From contig CALEPX010000040.1 in the NCBI GenBank assembly GCA_937911045.1, forward strand, positions 1 through 44,391: a stretch of DNA of 44,391 bases, written 5' to 3'. The notes under the pieces were generated by a model. It made no database searches. It was given only the letters and a program-made list of their open reading frames with translations, and had not been told where the DNA came from. This document shows, one piece after another, positions 1-8,134 of the stretch; position 1 is the first letter of the stretch, and each line of letters begins with the position of its first letter. The DNA comes from an uncultured Fretibacterium sp. (GTDB taxonomy: Bacteria > Synergistota > Synergistia > Synergistales > Aminobacteriaceae). Made by a program: the position numbers and the translations under genes.

Positions 1-18
1 ACACGCCGTTATACGGGA

Positions 19-492
19 ATGTATTTAGTGTTAAATGATTTATTGATTTACATTCAGGAAGATTTAGTTAAGAATATTGATTTTGAATACAAGCCGAAAC
101 TTGAGCTTATCAAATCCGAAGCAGAGACATTACGGAAGGAGGCTTTGGCAAAAAGTTCAAACGAAAATTACTCGGAAGAGCAGAGGAAAGCTTTCAGAGA
201 AAACGTTAGGTCAAACGAAATCACCATACAGGTAACGAAATTATACGAGGAATTATTGAACTCTCAAAAGCTCGCTACTATGAACAGCATAAAGGCTTTG
301 AAATTAAATCGTGATTTAGCTGAGAACACATACAGGACGGTTAGGAGTTCGGGAGAATTAAAAGGATTAATTCAGTCAGGATTAAAAGTCATTGATACTG
401 TTGATACTTTGACGATGCCAGAGTTAAAGATATTTGAAGCAGGGGCATTGCGGATAGAGTTTGAGGAAATTAACAGGCGCTTGAAGAAGTAG
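19..492 (+). CDS. Hypothetical coiled-coil protein, possibly cut by the window edge
   Basis: I do not recognise this protein. It is highly charged (Glu, Lys, Arg) and almost entirely helical in character, with a long stretch around residues 25-60 that looks like a coiled coil, and it ends in a basic tail. It has no signal peptide or membrane segment. The reading frame is open from base 1 (six sense codons precede the first ATG at 19) and no Shine-Dalgarno sequence can be judged, so the true start may lie outside the window and this may be only the C-terminal part. The next gene starts 45 bases after its stop with its own strong ribosome site. Function unknown. Confidence 0.6.
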   Translation: MYLVLNDLLIYIQEDLVKNIDFEYKPKLELIKSEAETLRKEALAKSSNENYSEEQRKAFRENVRSNEITIQVTKLYEELLNSQKLATMNSIKALKLNRDLAENTYRTVRSSGELKGLIQSGLKVIDTVDTLTMPELKIFEAGALRIEFEEINRRLKK

Positions 493-537
493 TATAATAC
501 TTCAAATTTTTACAAATTTTTTCAGGAGGTAATAAAC

Positions 538-1782
538 ATGAAGAAGTCTAAGATGTTTTTAGGCGTGCTGATTTGTATCAGCTTTTTGTTCACAGGTTCG
601 GCGTATGCTGCTGATGTCGCTATTAACAGCACGAATTTTCCCGACAAACATTTTACGGAACTGCTTGAACTTCGCTGCAACGAAAATCCATTAGGAACTT
701 TATCCCTTACACAAAATAAATATTTGGTACTCCTTGAATGCGAAGGTTGTTTGCTCACTAAATTAGATGTTACAAAATGTACAGAGTTAAGGTATCTTAC
801 CTGCTCGAATAATCAACTCACAAGTCTGAACGTTACAAAAAATACTGTGTTAGAGTCTATTGCGTGCGGAGGTAACCAATTAACAAGCTTGAACGTTACG
901 AAAAATACAAAATTAACCGACCTTCATGCTTGGGATAATAATTTTGCAAAGATCGACGTAACAAAAAATACGGAATTAATATTCCTGAATGTCGATGGTG
1001 CTAATATCACAACATTGAACGTAACTAAAAACACGAAATTGCAAACGCTCTATTGCATGGGAAATCAGCTCAAAAAACTTGACGTTACAAAAAATACTGA
1101 ATTGGTAGATTTACGCTGCAACGGAAATTTATTCACGTCATTAAACGTAAAGTCAAACCCACGACTCAAAATTCTTCATTGCGGAGGAATGGAGCTTAAA
1201 AGTTTGAACGTAACTCAAAATAACGAACTTCAAGAACTCGATTGCCGTTGGATTCAAATTACCTCATTGAATTTGTTAAGCAACTGGGAATTAAGGTTCC
1301 TTAACTGCTCTCATAACCAATTAACAAAATTAGATTTGAGTAATAATTGGTACTTGAGAGAACTTGATTGCAGCGGTAACAAAATCACGAAATTAACATT
1401 CGGTGCTTGCGACAATTTACGTTACCTCTATTGCTACGAAAATCAACTCAAAACTTTAGACGTTAGCAATGCTCCTTGGAATTTGCAAATAATTGAGTGT
1501 TATGCAAACAAGCTCACAAGCCTGAAAATCGGTAATGCAGGTGAATTGAGAACCCTCGACTGCGAAGATAACAACCTCTCAAAAATTGACATATCGGGCT
1601 GTCCTGCACTTAGAAGAATTTTCACTGATGACGATTCTCATAGATCAATGGTTCAGCGTATGTTCCGTATGCTGAAAAAGCTTGATGAAAATGTGTTTGT
1701 TACCGTTGCTACTTCGGAAAGTCAAATCGCATCAATCAGGGCGCAATTAGGAGGAACTGTCGGAATTTCTGTGAACCCTTGA
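538..1782 (+). CDS. Secreted leucine-rich-repeat protein
   Basis: The 414-residue protein begins with a typical signal peptide (residues 1-24, basic start then a hydrophobic core ending near SAYAAD) and is then built almost wholly of about 15 tandem leucine-rich repeats of roughly 21 residues. The repeat core reads L..L.C..N.L..LNVTKNT, with Cys often at the position facing the solenoid core. It has no catalytic domain, LPXTG motif or transmembrane anchor, so it is probably exported and may bind protein or glycan ligands. The start is supported by CAGGAGG about ten bases upstream of the ATG at 538. The gene is AT-rich relative to the uronate genes to its right. The last ~50 residues lose the repeat pattern. 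Family membership is clear; the ligand is unknown. Confidence 0.85.
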   Translation: MKKSKMFLGVLICISFLFTGSAYAADVAINSTNFPDKHFTELLELRCNENPLGTLSLTQNKYLVLLECEGCLLTKLDVTKCTELRYLTCSNNQLTSLNVTKNTVLESIACGGNQLTSLNVTKNTKLTDLHAWDNNFAKIDVTKNTELIFLNVDGANITTLNVTKNTKLQTLYCMGNQLKKLDVTKNTELVDLRCNGNLFTSLNVKSNPRLKILHCGGMELKSLNVTQNNELQELDCRWIQITSLNLLSNWELRFLNCSHNQLTKLDLSNNWYLRELDCSGNKITKLTFGACDNLRYLYCYENQLKTLDVSNAPWNLQIIECYANKLTSLKIGNAGELRTLDCEDNNLSKIDISGCPALRRIFTDDDSHRSMVQRMFRMLKKLDENVFVTVATSESQIASIRAQLGGTVGISVNP

Positions 1783-2560
1783 TAGCTCTAGCAAGTGCAT
1801 ATCTTCACGATGTAAAACAAGTTTCTGGTGACGAACCGGAATAATTCGCCCTGTTGATCCTTACGTTGATGAAGACTATTTCAGAATGTTCAAGAAGCTT
1901 TATGCTCAGGTCGAAAAAGCTGAAGCGAATCTCGTGCTTATACGCGAGTGAAACGTACGGCTACATAATCCCTGCTTCACAAAATCCCGCCTCATCTGTA
2001 AATGTAAATGCGTTCAGATCCCCTAACTGCAGAAAAATATATCCAACTCAGAGCTCTATGGAATGCGGGAGTCTTTGCTTATAAACTGAAGTATTGTTCT
2101 CGAAATTGCTGAGAATATTTTGGGGACGTCATCGTATCATGAACTTTTTGATAGCTATGATAACTTGCCGAAAATATCGTTTGATTACGCTGTCGTCGAA
2201 AAAGCACGCAAAATTCAGGTGTTGAAGTCTCGGGAAACGCTTTGACCGACGACTGCAAAAATACTCACGTGATAAACGAACTACAAATTCAACCACTCGC
2301 ATTTTGTGTGAAAAATCTCGCTATTGCAGCAACTCCTGACGGTATTCTTGTTACAGATAAGGCAAGCAGCGACAAGATTAAGAACTATGTATCTGATAGC
2401 AGACCAATGTAATGAGAAACGAGTTTGGGGGAGAGTATACGATATTTGATTATAGATTTCAGGATGACGGTAATAACTCTTTGACGAAACACTTGATAAT
2501 AAAGCTAGCAGACATGATCATTGTATCGGAGCGGTCTGCCAGGAGTTTTGTCAGGCTTGT
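1783..2560 (+). pseudogene. manC: Decayed mannose-1-phosphate guanylyltransferase
   Basis: Pieces of a ManC-type protein run in order through all three forward frames. First, at about 1784-1850, comes IALASAYLHDVKQVSGDEP. Next is VDPYVDEDYFRMFKKLY at 1855-1950, then NAGVFAYKL at about 2060, and ISFDYAVVEKARKIQV at 2165-2225. Last come NTHVINELQIQPLAF and AATPDGILV at 2260-2360, and a worn C-terminal cupin-like part to about 2560. Intact ManC makes GDP-mannose from mannose-1-phosphate and GTP for surface glycans. Here the first ~60 residues, including the nucleotidyltransferase signature, are absent and there are many frameshifts and stops, so it cannot be functional. It begins directly after the LRR stop, which suggests that a deletion or insertion joined the two. 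I see no gene from 2561 to the GH28 promoter near 2792. Confidence 0.75.
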
Positions 2561-2791
2561 GTGCTACGCATGACTGTCACCGTGTTCTGCAATATTCTGC
2601 GCTTCATCACGGTATTCCACGTCGCACTTAAGCGTTTCACAGTTACGAGATACAAATGAGAACTCAAATAACAGCGATTCAGTGTCCTGTAATTTGTGTT
2701 TCAGAGACTGTATATAGAAAGAAATGCGGCGTACGTCGGAATGAATTTGGCATTCTGTTCTACGCGTGTGTCGAGAAAAAATCGCAACTCG

Positions 2792-2820
2792 TTGTACAGT
2801 CACGCGATTTATGCTAGAAT
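2792..2820 (+). promoter_or_regulatory. Sigma-70-type promoter for the GH28 gene
   Basis: A -35 box TTGTAC (2792-2797) and a -10 box TAGAAT (2815-2820) are separated by exactly 17 bases and lie 34 bases before the ATG of the pectinase gene. Seen by eye only; the start point is not known. Confidence 0.5.
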
Positions 2821-2853
2821 TTTCCCAAATAATTAATCTTGGAGGAATGTATC

Positions 2854-4935
2854 ATGAAAAAAGTTTTTTTGTTGCTCGCAGTTTTGGTTCTTGTGAATGC
2901 CGGATGTGTTTTCGCTGCTAATGATTACTGGAACGACGCAATTTACCGTTCAATCGAGGAAACAGTGAAAGCTTCTGCACCGTCATTCCCTGATGTCGAT
3001 TTCGTCGTAACTGACGCGAAATATTCTGAACTGGTCTCTGACATGGAAGAAGAATTTTTCGTCGGCGATGGGCAAGACGGACATTTACGCAAAACCCAAC
3101 CCGTCAAAGATTACACGAAAGCTATTCAGGCTGCAATCGATGACGCAAATTCATCAGGTGGCGGAAGAGTTGTGATTCCTGCACAGACTGGCGCGTCGAG
3201 AAATGATCCCACGATTTACTACACCGGCTCAATCGAGATAAAAAGCAACGTCAATCTGCATCTTCAGGAGGGCACGGAACTCAGATTTGTGCGAAACATC
3301 TCGAACAAATATTACCCGATGGTTCTGACAAGTTTCGAGGGCAATGACACGTATAATTATGCTTCACCGATTAGGGCTTTTCACGCGAGGAATTTTGCTC
3401 TGTCCGGCAAAGGCACGCTGAATCCTCAAGCTGATCCGTATAACTGGCAGGCTTGGAAACGTGGGTCATTCGGCTTCGAGAATCAAGCTACGGTCGTTGA
3501 TGTACTTGTTAAAGAATGGAGCGATAAAGCTTATCCTGTCGAACGTCGATTATTAAACGACGGCGTGACTCCGTTGCCCGAGAAAATTCCGACAATGGCA
3601 ATCGACTGGGACAATATCGAGAAAATCACTTATATCGACACTCCGAAAGATATTACACCGTTACGTTCACTCTTGAGACCTTGTACCGTTGAATTCTACG
3701 CGTGTGAAAATATTTTGCTCGAAGGCGTTCGCATAATCAATTCTCCGATGTGGGAAGTTCATCCGTTAAGATGCAGAAACGTCTGGGTCAGAGAGCTAGA
3801 AATCGACTCTCACGGCAGCAATAATGACGGCGTAAATCCGGAATCAACTCATTACGTATTAATCGAAAATTGCTCGTTCAGCACCGGTGATGACTGCATT
3901 GCTATTAAATCCGGCAAAAATCGTGACGGATACAATCGCGGCAAAATCGGCGGAGAATCTTGCGGAAATATCATAATCCGTAATTGCGTCTTTGCTGATG
4001 GACACGGTGGCGTTACTTGCGGCTCTGAATGCACTGGCGGCATAAGCAACGTATTCGCTCACGATAATCATTTCGACAGCCAAAATCTTCAGCAGGTTCT
4101 GCGCTTCAAGACAAATTCCTACAGAGGCGGCTTAATCGAGAATATTTATTTCCGAGACAACACTGTTGCAAAATGTTCGAACGCTCTCATGTACGGTGAA
4201 ACTCAGTACACGCTCGGCTCAGCTCAGGATAAAGAAGGCGATTTAGGACCTTACACTCCGCAGCTGAAAGGCGTTTACATGTCGAATATCACCGCTGGAA
4301 AACCAGATGATCCAGTAAATGCAAAGAACGCGATTCTCTGGAAAGCTTACGAACGCGCACCCATGACGAATATCAACGTGAAAGACGTTACGGTTTACGG
4401 CGTCGAAAATGCGATAAGCCTCTCGAACGTGAAAGATTTTGTGCTTGAGAACGTGAAAATCAGTCTTGTCTCAGACCCTGCGAAACTCGAAACGTTCAAC
4501 ACAAACACAATCGAGATCAGCAACGTGAAGCTCAACGATTACGATTTATCCGAAGGCGCGAGATTAACATTGCCCGATGACTTCGACAAATCCAAATCCG
4601 CAACAATCACCGGAACAATCACAACGAACGACGCGAATTTTGCTGCCGGGAAAGGCTCTGTGAATGCGTTTCTTGACCGCGGAACTCTCGAACCAGACAA
4701 CAAAGCTCCTGTTATAACTCCGTACGCTGCTGAGATAACGAAAACTTCTGACGGGAAATATTCATTCAGAGTCAATCTGTTCCTGAGCGACAAACCCGAT
4801 TATCAATACGCCTACAGACCGGAAACCGAAGCCGAAAACATGAACCCGGGCAATCACATAATCTCAATCGTTGCGACCGGTTTGCCTTACAATCAAAACA
4901 CTTGGAATTATAACGTGAAGTGTAAAGCTGACTAA
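2854..4935 (+). CDS. Secreted glycoside hydrolase family 28 (polygalacturonase-like)
   Basis: This 693-residue exported enzyme belongs to GH28, the pectinase right-handed beta-helix family that hydrolyses galacturonosyl links by inversion. A signal peptide covers residues 1-22, cleaved near the end of NAGCVFAAND. The family signatures occur in order: NDG with Asp325, GDD with Asp346 and Asp347, GHGG with His384, and RFK with Arg417 and Lys419 (RIK in most members). The catalytic set is therefore complete. The last ~130 residues form an extra beta-rich domain. I chose the ATG at 2854 because GGAGG lies eight bases upstream; a TTG at 2839 is in frame but overlaps that site. The hexuronate genes to the right strongly suggest that it feeds galacturonate to the TRAP transporter and UxaC. 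Exo or endo action cannot be told from sequence. Confidence 0.88.
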   Translation: MKKVFLLLAVLVLVNAGCVFAANDYWNDAIYRSIEETVKASAPSFPDVDFVVTDAKYSELVSDMEEEFFVGDGQDGHLRKTQPVKDYTKAIQAAIDDANSSGGGRVVIPAQTGASRNDPTIYYTGSIEIKSNVNLHLQEGTELRFVRNISNKYYPMVLTSFEGNDTYNYASPIRAFHARNFALSGKGTLNPQADPYNWQAWKRGSFGFENQATVVDVLVKEWSDKAYPVERRLLNDGVTPLPEKIPTMAIDWDNIEKITYIDTPKDITPLRSLLRPCTVEFYACENILLEGVRIINSPMWEVHPLRCRNVWVRELEIDSHGSNNDGVNPESTHYVLIENCSFSTGDDCIAIKSGKNRDGYNRGKIGGESCGNIIIRNCVFADGHGGVTCGSECTGGISNVFAHDNHFDSQNLQQVLRFKTNSYRGGLIENIYFRDNTVAKCSNALMYGETQYTLGSAQDKEGDLGPYTPQLKGVYMSNITAGKPDDPVNAKNAILWKAYERAPMTNINVKDVTVYGVENAISLSNVKDFVLENVKISLVSDPAKLETFNTNTIEISNVKLNDYDLSEGARLTLPDDFDKSKSATITGTITTNDANFAAGKGSVNAFLDRGTLEPDNKAPVITPYAAEITKTSDGKYSFRVNLFLSDKPDYQYAYRPETEAENMNPGNHIISIVATGLPYNQNTWNYNVKCKAD

Positions 4936-4946
4936 TCACAAAACAA

Positions 4947-4988
4947 AATGCCGTTGACCAGAACTCACTCAATCCGATCAGCGGCATT
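4947..4988. terminator. Bidirectional terminator between GH28 and dctM
   Basis: An inverted repeat with arms of about 13 bases (AATGCCGTTGACC against GATCAGCGGCATT, with one wobble pair and one mismatch) lies between the two convergent stops. On the minus strand the right arm is followed by TTTTGTTTTG, a good U-tract for ending the dctPQM message. The plus-strand side has a poorer T run. Confidence 0.7.
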
Positions 4989-5016
4989 CTTCATACTCAG
5001 AATTACAAATTGCGAA

Positions 5017-6318
5017 TTACACTCCGTAACCAAACAGCATCGGCAGCCACAAACTAATCTGCGGAATAAACGTTATTAACAGCAGCGTTATCAACATGCA
5101 AACATAGAACGGTAACGTAGCTTTAACGACTTTCTCCATCGGGAGTTTCGCAACGGCTGAACCAATGAATAACACCGAGCCAACCGGAGGCGTTAGCAAG
5201 CCAATTCCGCAATTCAGAATTACCATGATTCCGAACTGAACTGTACTGATGCCGATTGACTGAGCTACGGGCAACAAAATCGGAGTCGCAATCAAAATTA
5301 TCGGTGCCATGTCCATAATGCAGCCAAGTACAAGCAAAATCGCGTTCAACATCAATGCAATCGCCACAGGATTATCCGAAACACTCGTTATTAATGCCGC
5401 AGCCTTCGACGGAACATGCAGAACCGTCAGACAATATCCGAACGCAGCCGACGTAGCAATCAAGATTAACACGATCGATAGCGTCTCTACACATGTGTCC
5501 AACGCTTTCCAAACGCCCTTCCATGTCAATCCCTTGTAAATAAACACCGACACAAACAGCGAATACACAACTGCAATAGCTGCCGATTCAGTTGCCGTGA
5601 AAACTCCGCCGACAACTCCGACAACTACGATTAAAATCGCCGCCAATGCCCAGAACGATTCCATCAACTGCTTCACAAAAACTGAAAACCTGAACGGCTC
5701 TCCCTTGGGATATTTACGCTTAACAGAAATTATGTACGAGCCAATCATAAGCGAAATCGCCAGCAATGCTCCGGGCAAATATCCCGCCATGAATAACGCT
5801 CCGACCGAAACTCCGCCAGCTGTTGTCGCGTAAATTACCATGTTATGGCTCGGGGGAACCAGCAAGCCTTCACATGATGACGTAATCGTTACAGCCGTCG
5901 AGAAATCTGCGTCATATCCCTGATCGACCATCATAGGAATCAATATCGAACCCAACGAAGCCGTATCCGCCGAAGCTGAACCGGAAATTCCTCCGAAGAA
6001 ATACGACGCTACGATATTAACCATCGATAATCCGCCGCGCATCCAACCAACCAGCGAATTTGCCAGCGCAATTAACTTGTCCGAGATTCCTCCTGTTCCC
6101 ATTAATACGCCCATCGTGATAAAAAATGGCACTGCCATCAAACTGAATGACCAAATTCCCTTGACCATTTGCTGCGGAACTGTGACGAGAGCTTGCCCCT
6201 GTGATAATAAGCAAAATACCGTCGAAAGTCCTACAGCGTACGCAATCGGAAAACGCAAAAATATCATCACGAAAAATGTTCCGAGTAAAACCAACGTGGA
6301 AATATTCTCAGCACTCAT
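5017..6318 (-). CDS. dctM: TRAP transporter large permease subunit (DctM)
   Basis: DctM is the ion-coupled translocation subunit of tripartite ATP-independent periplasmic transporters. The 433-residue protein has the usual DctM length and about 12 hydrophobic helices. Family motifs are visible, including GGISGSASADTASLGSI near residue 112, an LLVPPSHNMVIYA segment near 150 and GLLTPPVGSVLF near 362. The ATG at 6318 follows AGGAG at a good distance. It is the last gene of the dctP-dctQ-dctM order, 33 bases after dctQ. Together with the pectinase and the uxa/uxu genes, the transporter probably imports galacturonate or glucuronate, or short oligouronides. The ligand is inferred from context only. 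Confidence 0.93.
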   Translation of the reverse strand: MSAENISTLVLLGTFFVMIFLRFPIAYAVGLSTVFCLLSQGQALVTVPQQMVKGIWSFSLMAVPFFITMGVLMGTGGISDKLIALANSLVGWMRGGLSMVNIVASYFFGGISGSASADTASLGSILIPMMVDQGYDADFSTAVTITSSCEGLLVPPSHNMVIYATTAGGVSVGALFMAGYLPGALLAISLMIGSYIISVKRKYPKGEPFRFSVFVKQLMESFWALAAILIVVVGVVGGVFTATESAAIAVVYSLFVSVFIYKGLTWKGVWKALDTCVETLSIVLILIATSAAFGYCLTVLHVPSKAAALITSVSDNPVAIALMLNAILLVLGCIMDMAPIILIATPILLPVAQSIGISTVQFGIMVILNCGIGLLTPPVGSVLFIGSAVAKLPMEKVVKATLPFYVCMLITLLLITFIPQISLWLPMLFGYGV

Positions 6319-6351
6319 AATAAATCACTCCTGTCTTTAGCTCTCTAGTCT

Positions 6352-6876
6352 CTACAATTTCTGCAAATCTTGCGGATCAAAAATTTCTTCCAGTCTTTGA
6401 ATGATCTGCTCAATCTCGAAAATCACCATTCCGGCTCCGGCAACAGGGATCGGCAAATACATCCAGAAGCGGCTCAACGTCGGAATGCTCTCGTAACGTC
6501 CGAAACGCGCTAACGGTGACTGACAAACTTTGATCCCGTACACCAGCATCACTATACCAAGCCCGAATACAGCAATATCTGCTAACAAATCAAGAATTTT
6601 CACCAGTTTCGTAGGCAAATACGTGTCAAACGCCGTCATGCGAATATGCGCACGTCTGCGGATAGCCAACGTCGCTGACAAAACCGCCATATATACCATC
6701 AATGTCAGAACAATTTGTTCGCTCCACGCCGGATCCGGAATAAACGGAATGTAACGTCCGGCAACCGCCATTGAAGTTATGCACACGTCTCCGATTAACA
6801 AAAGTTTGCACACGAACATCAGAAATTTGTCCGTGAAATTATAAATCGGTCTTAATATCCGAAGTGCCTTGAGCAT
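6352..6876 (-). CDS. dctQ: TRAP transporter small permease subunit (DctQ)
   Basis: DctQ is the four-helix membrane subunit that partners DctM. This 174-residue protein shows four hydrophobic segments, at roughly residues 18-38, 48-70, 88-110 and 130-150, and has family-typical arginines after helix 2 (IRRRAHIRM). It ends in a charged cytoplasmic tail. The start at 6876 is preceded by AAAGGAATT. It lies between dctP and dctM and is separated from dctP by a 135-base gap holding a terminator-like hairpin, which would lower its expression relative to the binding protein. Confidence 0.9.
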   Translation of the reverse strand: MLKALRILRPIYNFTDKFLMFVCKLLLIGDVCITSMAVAGRYIPFIPDPAWSEQIVLTLMVYMAVLSATLAIRRRAHIRMTAFDTYLPTKLVKILDLLADIAVFGLGIVMLVYGIKVCQSPLARFGRYESIPTLSRFWMYLPIPVAGAGMVIFEIEQIIQRLEEIFDPQDLQKL

Positions 6877-6910
6877 AAATTATCAATTCCTTTCGATAAA
6901 ATTTTGCTAT

Positions 6911-6962
6911 TAAAAAGAGCCAAGGAATTTTCGTTGTATTCTCAAGAATATCCCCCGGCTCT
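6911..6962 (-). terminator. Intercistronic hairpin between dctP and dctQ
   Basis: Read on the minus strand, AGAGCCGGGGGA is followed by an inner palindrome (TATTCTTGAGAATA) and then TTCCTTGGCTCT and TTTTT. The 12-base outer stem includes G-T pairs, and the structure has the form of a rho-independent terminator. Because dctQM follow on the same strand, it probably acts as a partial terminator or RNA 3'-end stabiliser that leaves DctP made in excess over the membrane subunits. A short tandem (TTCTG)n run at 6971-6991 lies between it and the dctP stop. Confidence 0.65.
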
Positions 6963-7011
6963 AATTCATCTCTGTTCTGTTCTGTTCTGTTTCTATTCGC
7001 GTTAAAAATTA

Positions 7012-7995
7012 TTACTGCATGTCCACAATTTGCTTGTACAAATCTGCCTGACTGCTAGTATTGGCTTTGATTGTATCCTGGCACGCTGCTACCCATTCGG
7101 ATTTGTCCTCAACATTGATAACATGAGTTCCGCCGGCTTTGAGCTGCTCAAGAACTTTTGCCTCGGCTGCTGCAGAAATTTTCGCGTTCTCCTGCTGCAC
7201 GTATTTGCCAGCTTCCATGATCCAATTTCTCTGCTGATCGTTCAGTTTTAACCAGCCGGAATCAGCTACGATAATCTGGATCGCTCCGAGTGTGTGTCCG
7301 TCAAGAAGCAAATATGGCGCAACTTCTTGAAACGCGTTCGAACGATAATTTGCGATGGGCTGTTCGGCTGCGTCTGTAACTCCGGTCTGAAGCGCGCTGT
7401 AAAGTTCCGTGAAATTCACGACTGTCGGGCTTGCTCCGAGATCGCGAACCATTCCCGTCATAATCGGATCCTCTGAGACGCGAATCTTCTTGCCTTTGAG
7501 ATCTTTCAAGCCAGAGACTTTGTCCTTGAAAAAGAAATGTCTGAAGCCTTCCTCACCGTAGCAAATTCCGCGCAAAGGCAGTCCGATTTCCTGAGGCTCA
7601 GCGAGAAATTGTGCAGCAAGTTCGCTATTCGCAAATTTCCAGAAATGTTCACGACTCACGAACGTATACGGAATCGAAAGCAACATGGCTTTCTGGCAGC
7701 CGTAACTCGAAAGTGCAAACGCCGAAATTCTCATGATGTCAACCGTATCGCCGCCACCGAGCATTCCGTCTAAAATCTGCGCTTCTGTCCCCAAAACTCC
7801 ACCAGCCTGAAGATCGATCTTGACATCGCCGCCGGATAATTCTTCAACTTTCTGCTTGAAGAGCGTTGCGACTTGTCCGACGATCGTGTCCAGCGGATTG
7901 ACTTCAGCGTAAACCAACGTGACCGGTGCTGACATCGCCGGCGTGACACTGAACGCAACAAGTAAAACAGTTAAAACTACTAAAAATCTTTTCAT
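7012..7995 (-). CDS. dctP: TRAP transporter substrate-binding protein (DctP family)
   Basis: This is the extracytoplasmic solute-binding subunit that captures an organic acid and hands it to DctQM. The 327-residue protein has a signal peptide (residues 1-22, ending SVTPAMSA) and DctP-family segments such as GGVLGTEAQILDGM near 66, the helix with GLKDLKGKKIRVSEDP near 160, and GASPTVVNFTELYSALQTG near 190. The arginine in KIRV matches the conserved carboxylate-binding Arg of TRAP binding proteins. GGAGGA precedes the ATG at 7995. It lies 139 bases downstream of uxaA, and this genomic setting makes hexuronate the most likely ligand. It was probably co-transcribed with uxaA, with a possible promoter of its own in the gap. 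Confidence 0.93.
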   Translation of the reverse strand: MKRFLVVLTVLLVAFSVTPAMSAPVTLVYAEVNPLDTIVGQVATLFKQKVEELSGGDVKIDLQAGGVLGTEAQILDGMLGGGDTVDIMRISAFALSSYGCQKAMLLSIPYTFVSREHFWKFANSELAAQFLAEPQEIGLPLRGICYGEEGFRHFFFKDKVSGLKDLKGKKIRVSEDPIMTGMVRDLGASPTVVNFTELYSALQTGVTDAAEQPIANYRSNAFQEVAPYLLLDGHTLGAIQIIVADSGWLKLNDQQRNWIMEAGKYVQQENAKISAAAEAKVLEQLKAGGTHVINVEDKSEWVAACQDTIKANTSSQADLYKQIVDMQ

Positions 7996-8031
7996 AAAAA
8001 ATCCTCCTCTATCTATTCTATTTCAATCCAC

Positions 8032-8097
8032 GCTCCCACAAAAGGAGCACTAAAAACACAACAATGCAAGTTTATATTAACGTCCCCGAATTTGCAA
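8032..8097 (-). promoter_or_regulatory. Possible internal promoter and small hairpin upstream of dctP
   Basis: On the minus strand TTGCAA (8092-8097) and TATAAA (8071-8076) are 15 bases apart, which is short of the ideal spacing. Downstream of them a GCTCC/GGAGC stem (8032-8048) without a U-tract lies in the 5' leader of dctP. The call is weak; the gap may only be a processing region. Confidence 0.3.
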
Positions 8098-8134
8098 TGT
8101 ATTTTCACGTATTCTTTGTTTATTTTTTTTCAAT

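Noticed and set aside
2564..2803. Minus-strand open frame before the GH28 gene
   Set aside because: No ribosome site or family, and it covers the GH28 promoter region and the end of the manC relic.
6971..6991. Tandem TTCTG run as a phase-variation tract
   Set aside because: It is in the non-coding gap after dctP, so slippage would not change a reading frame.
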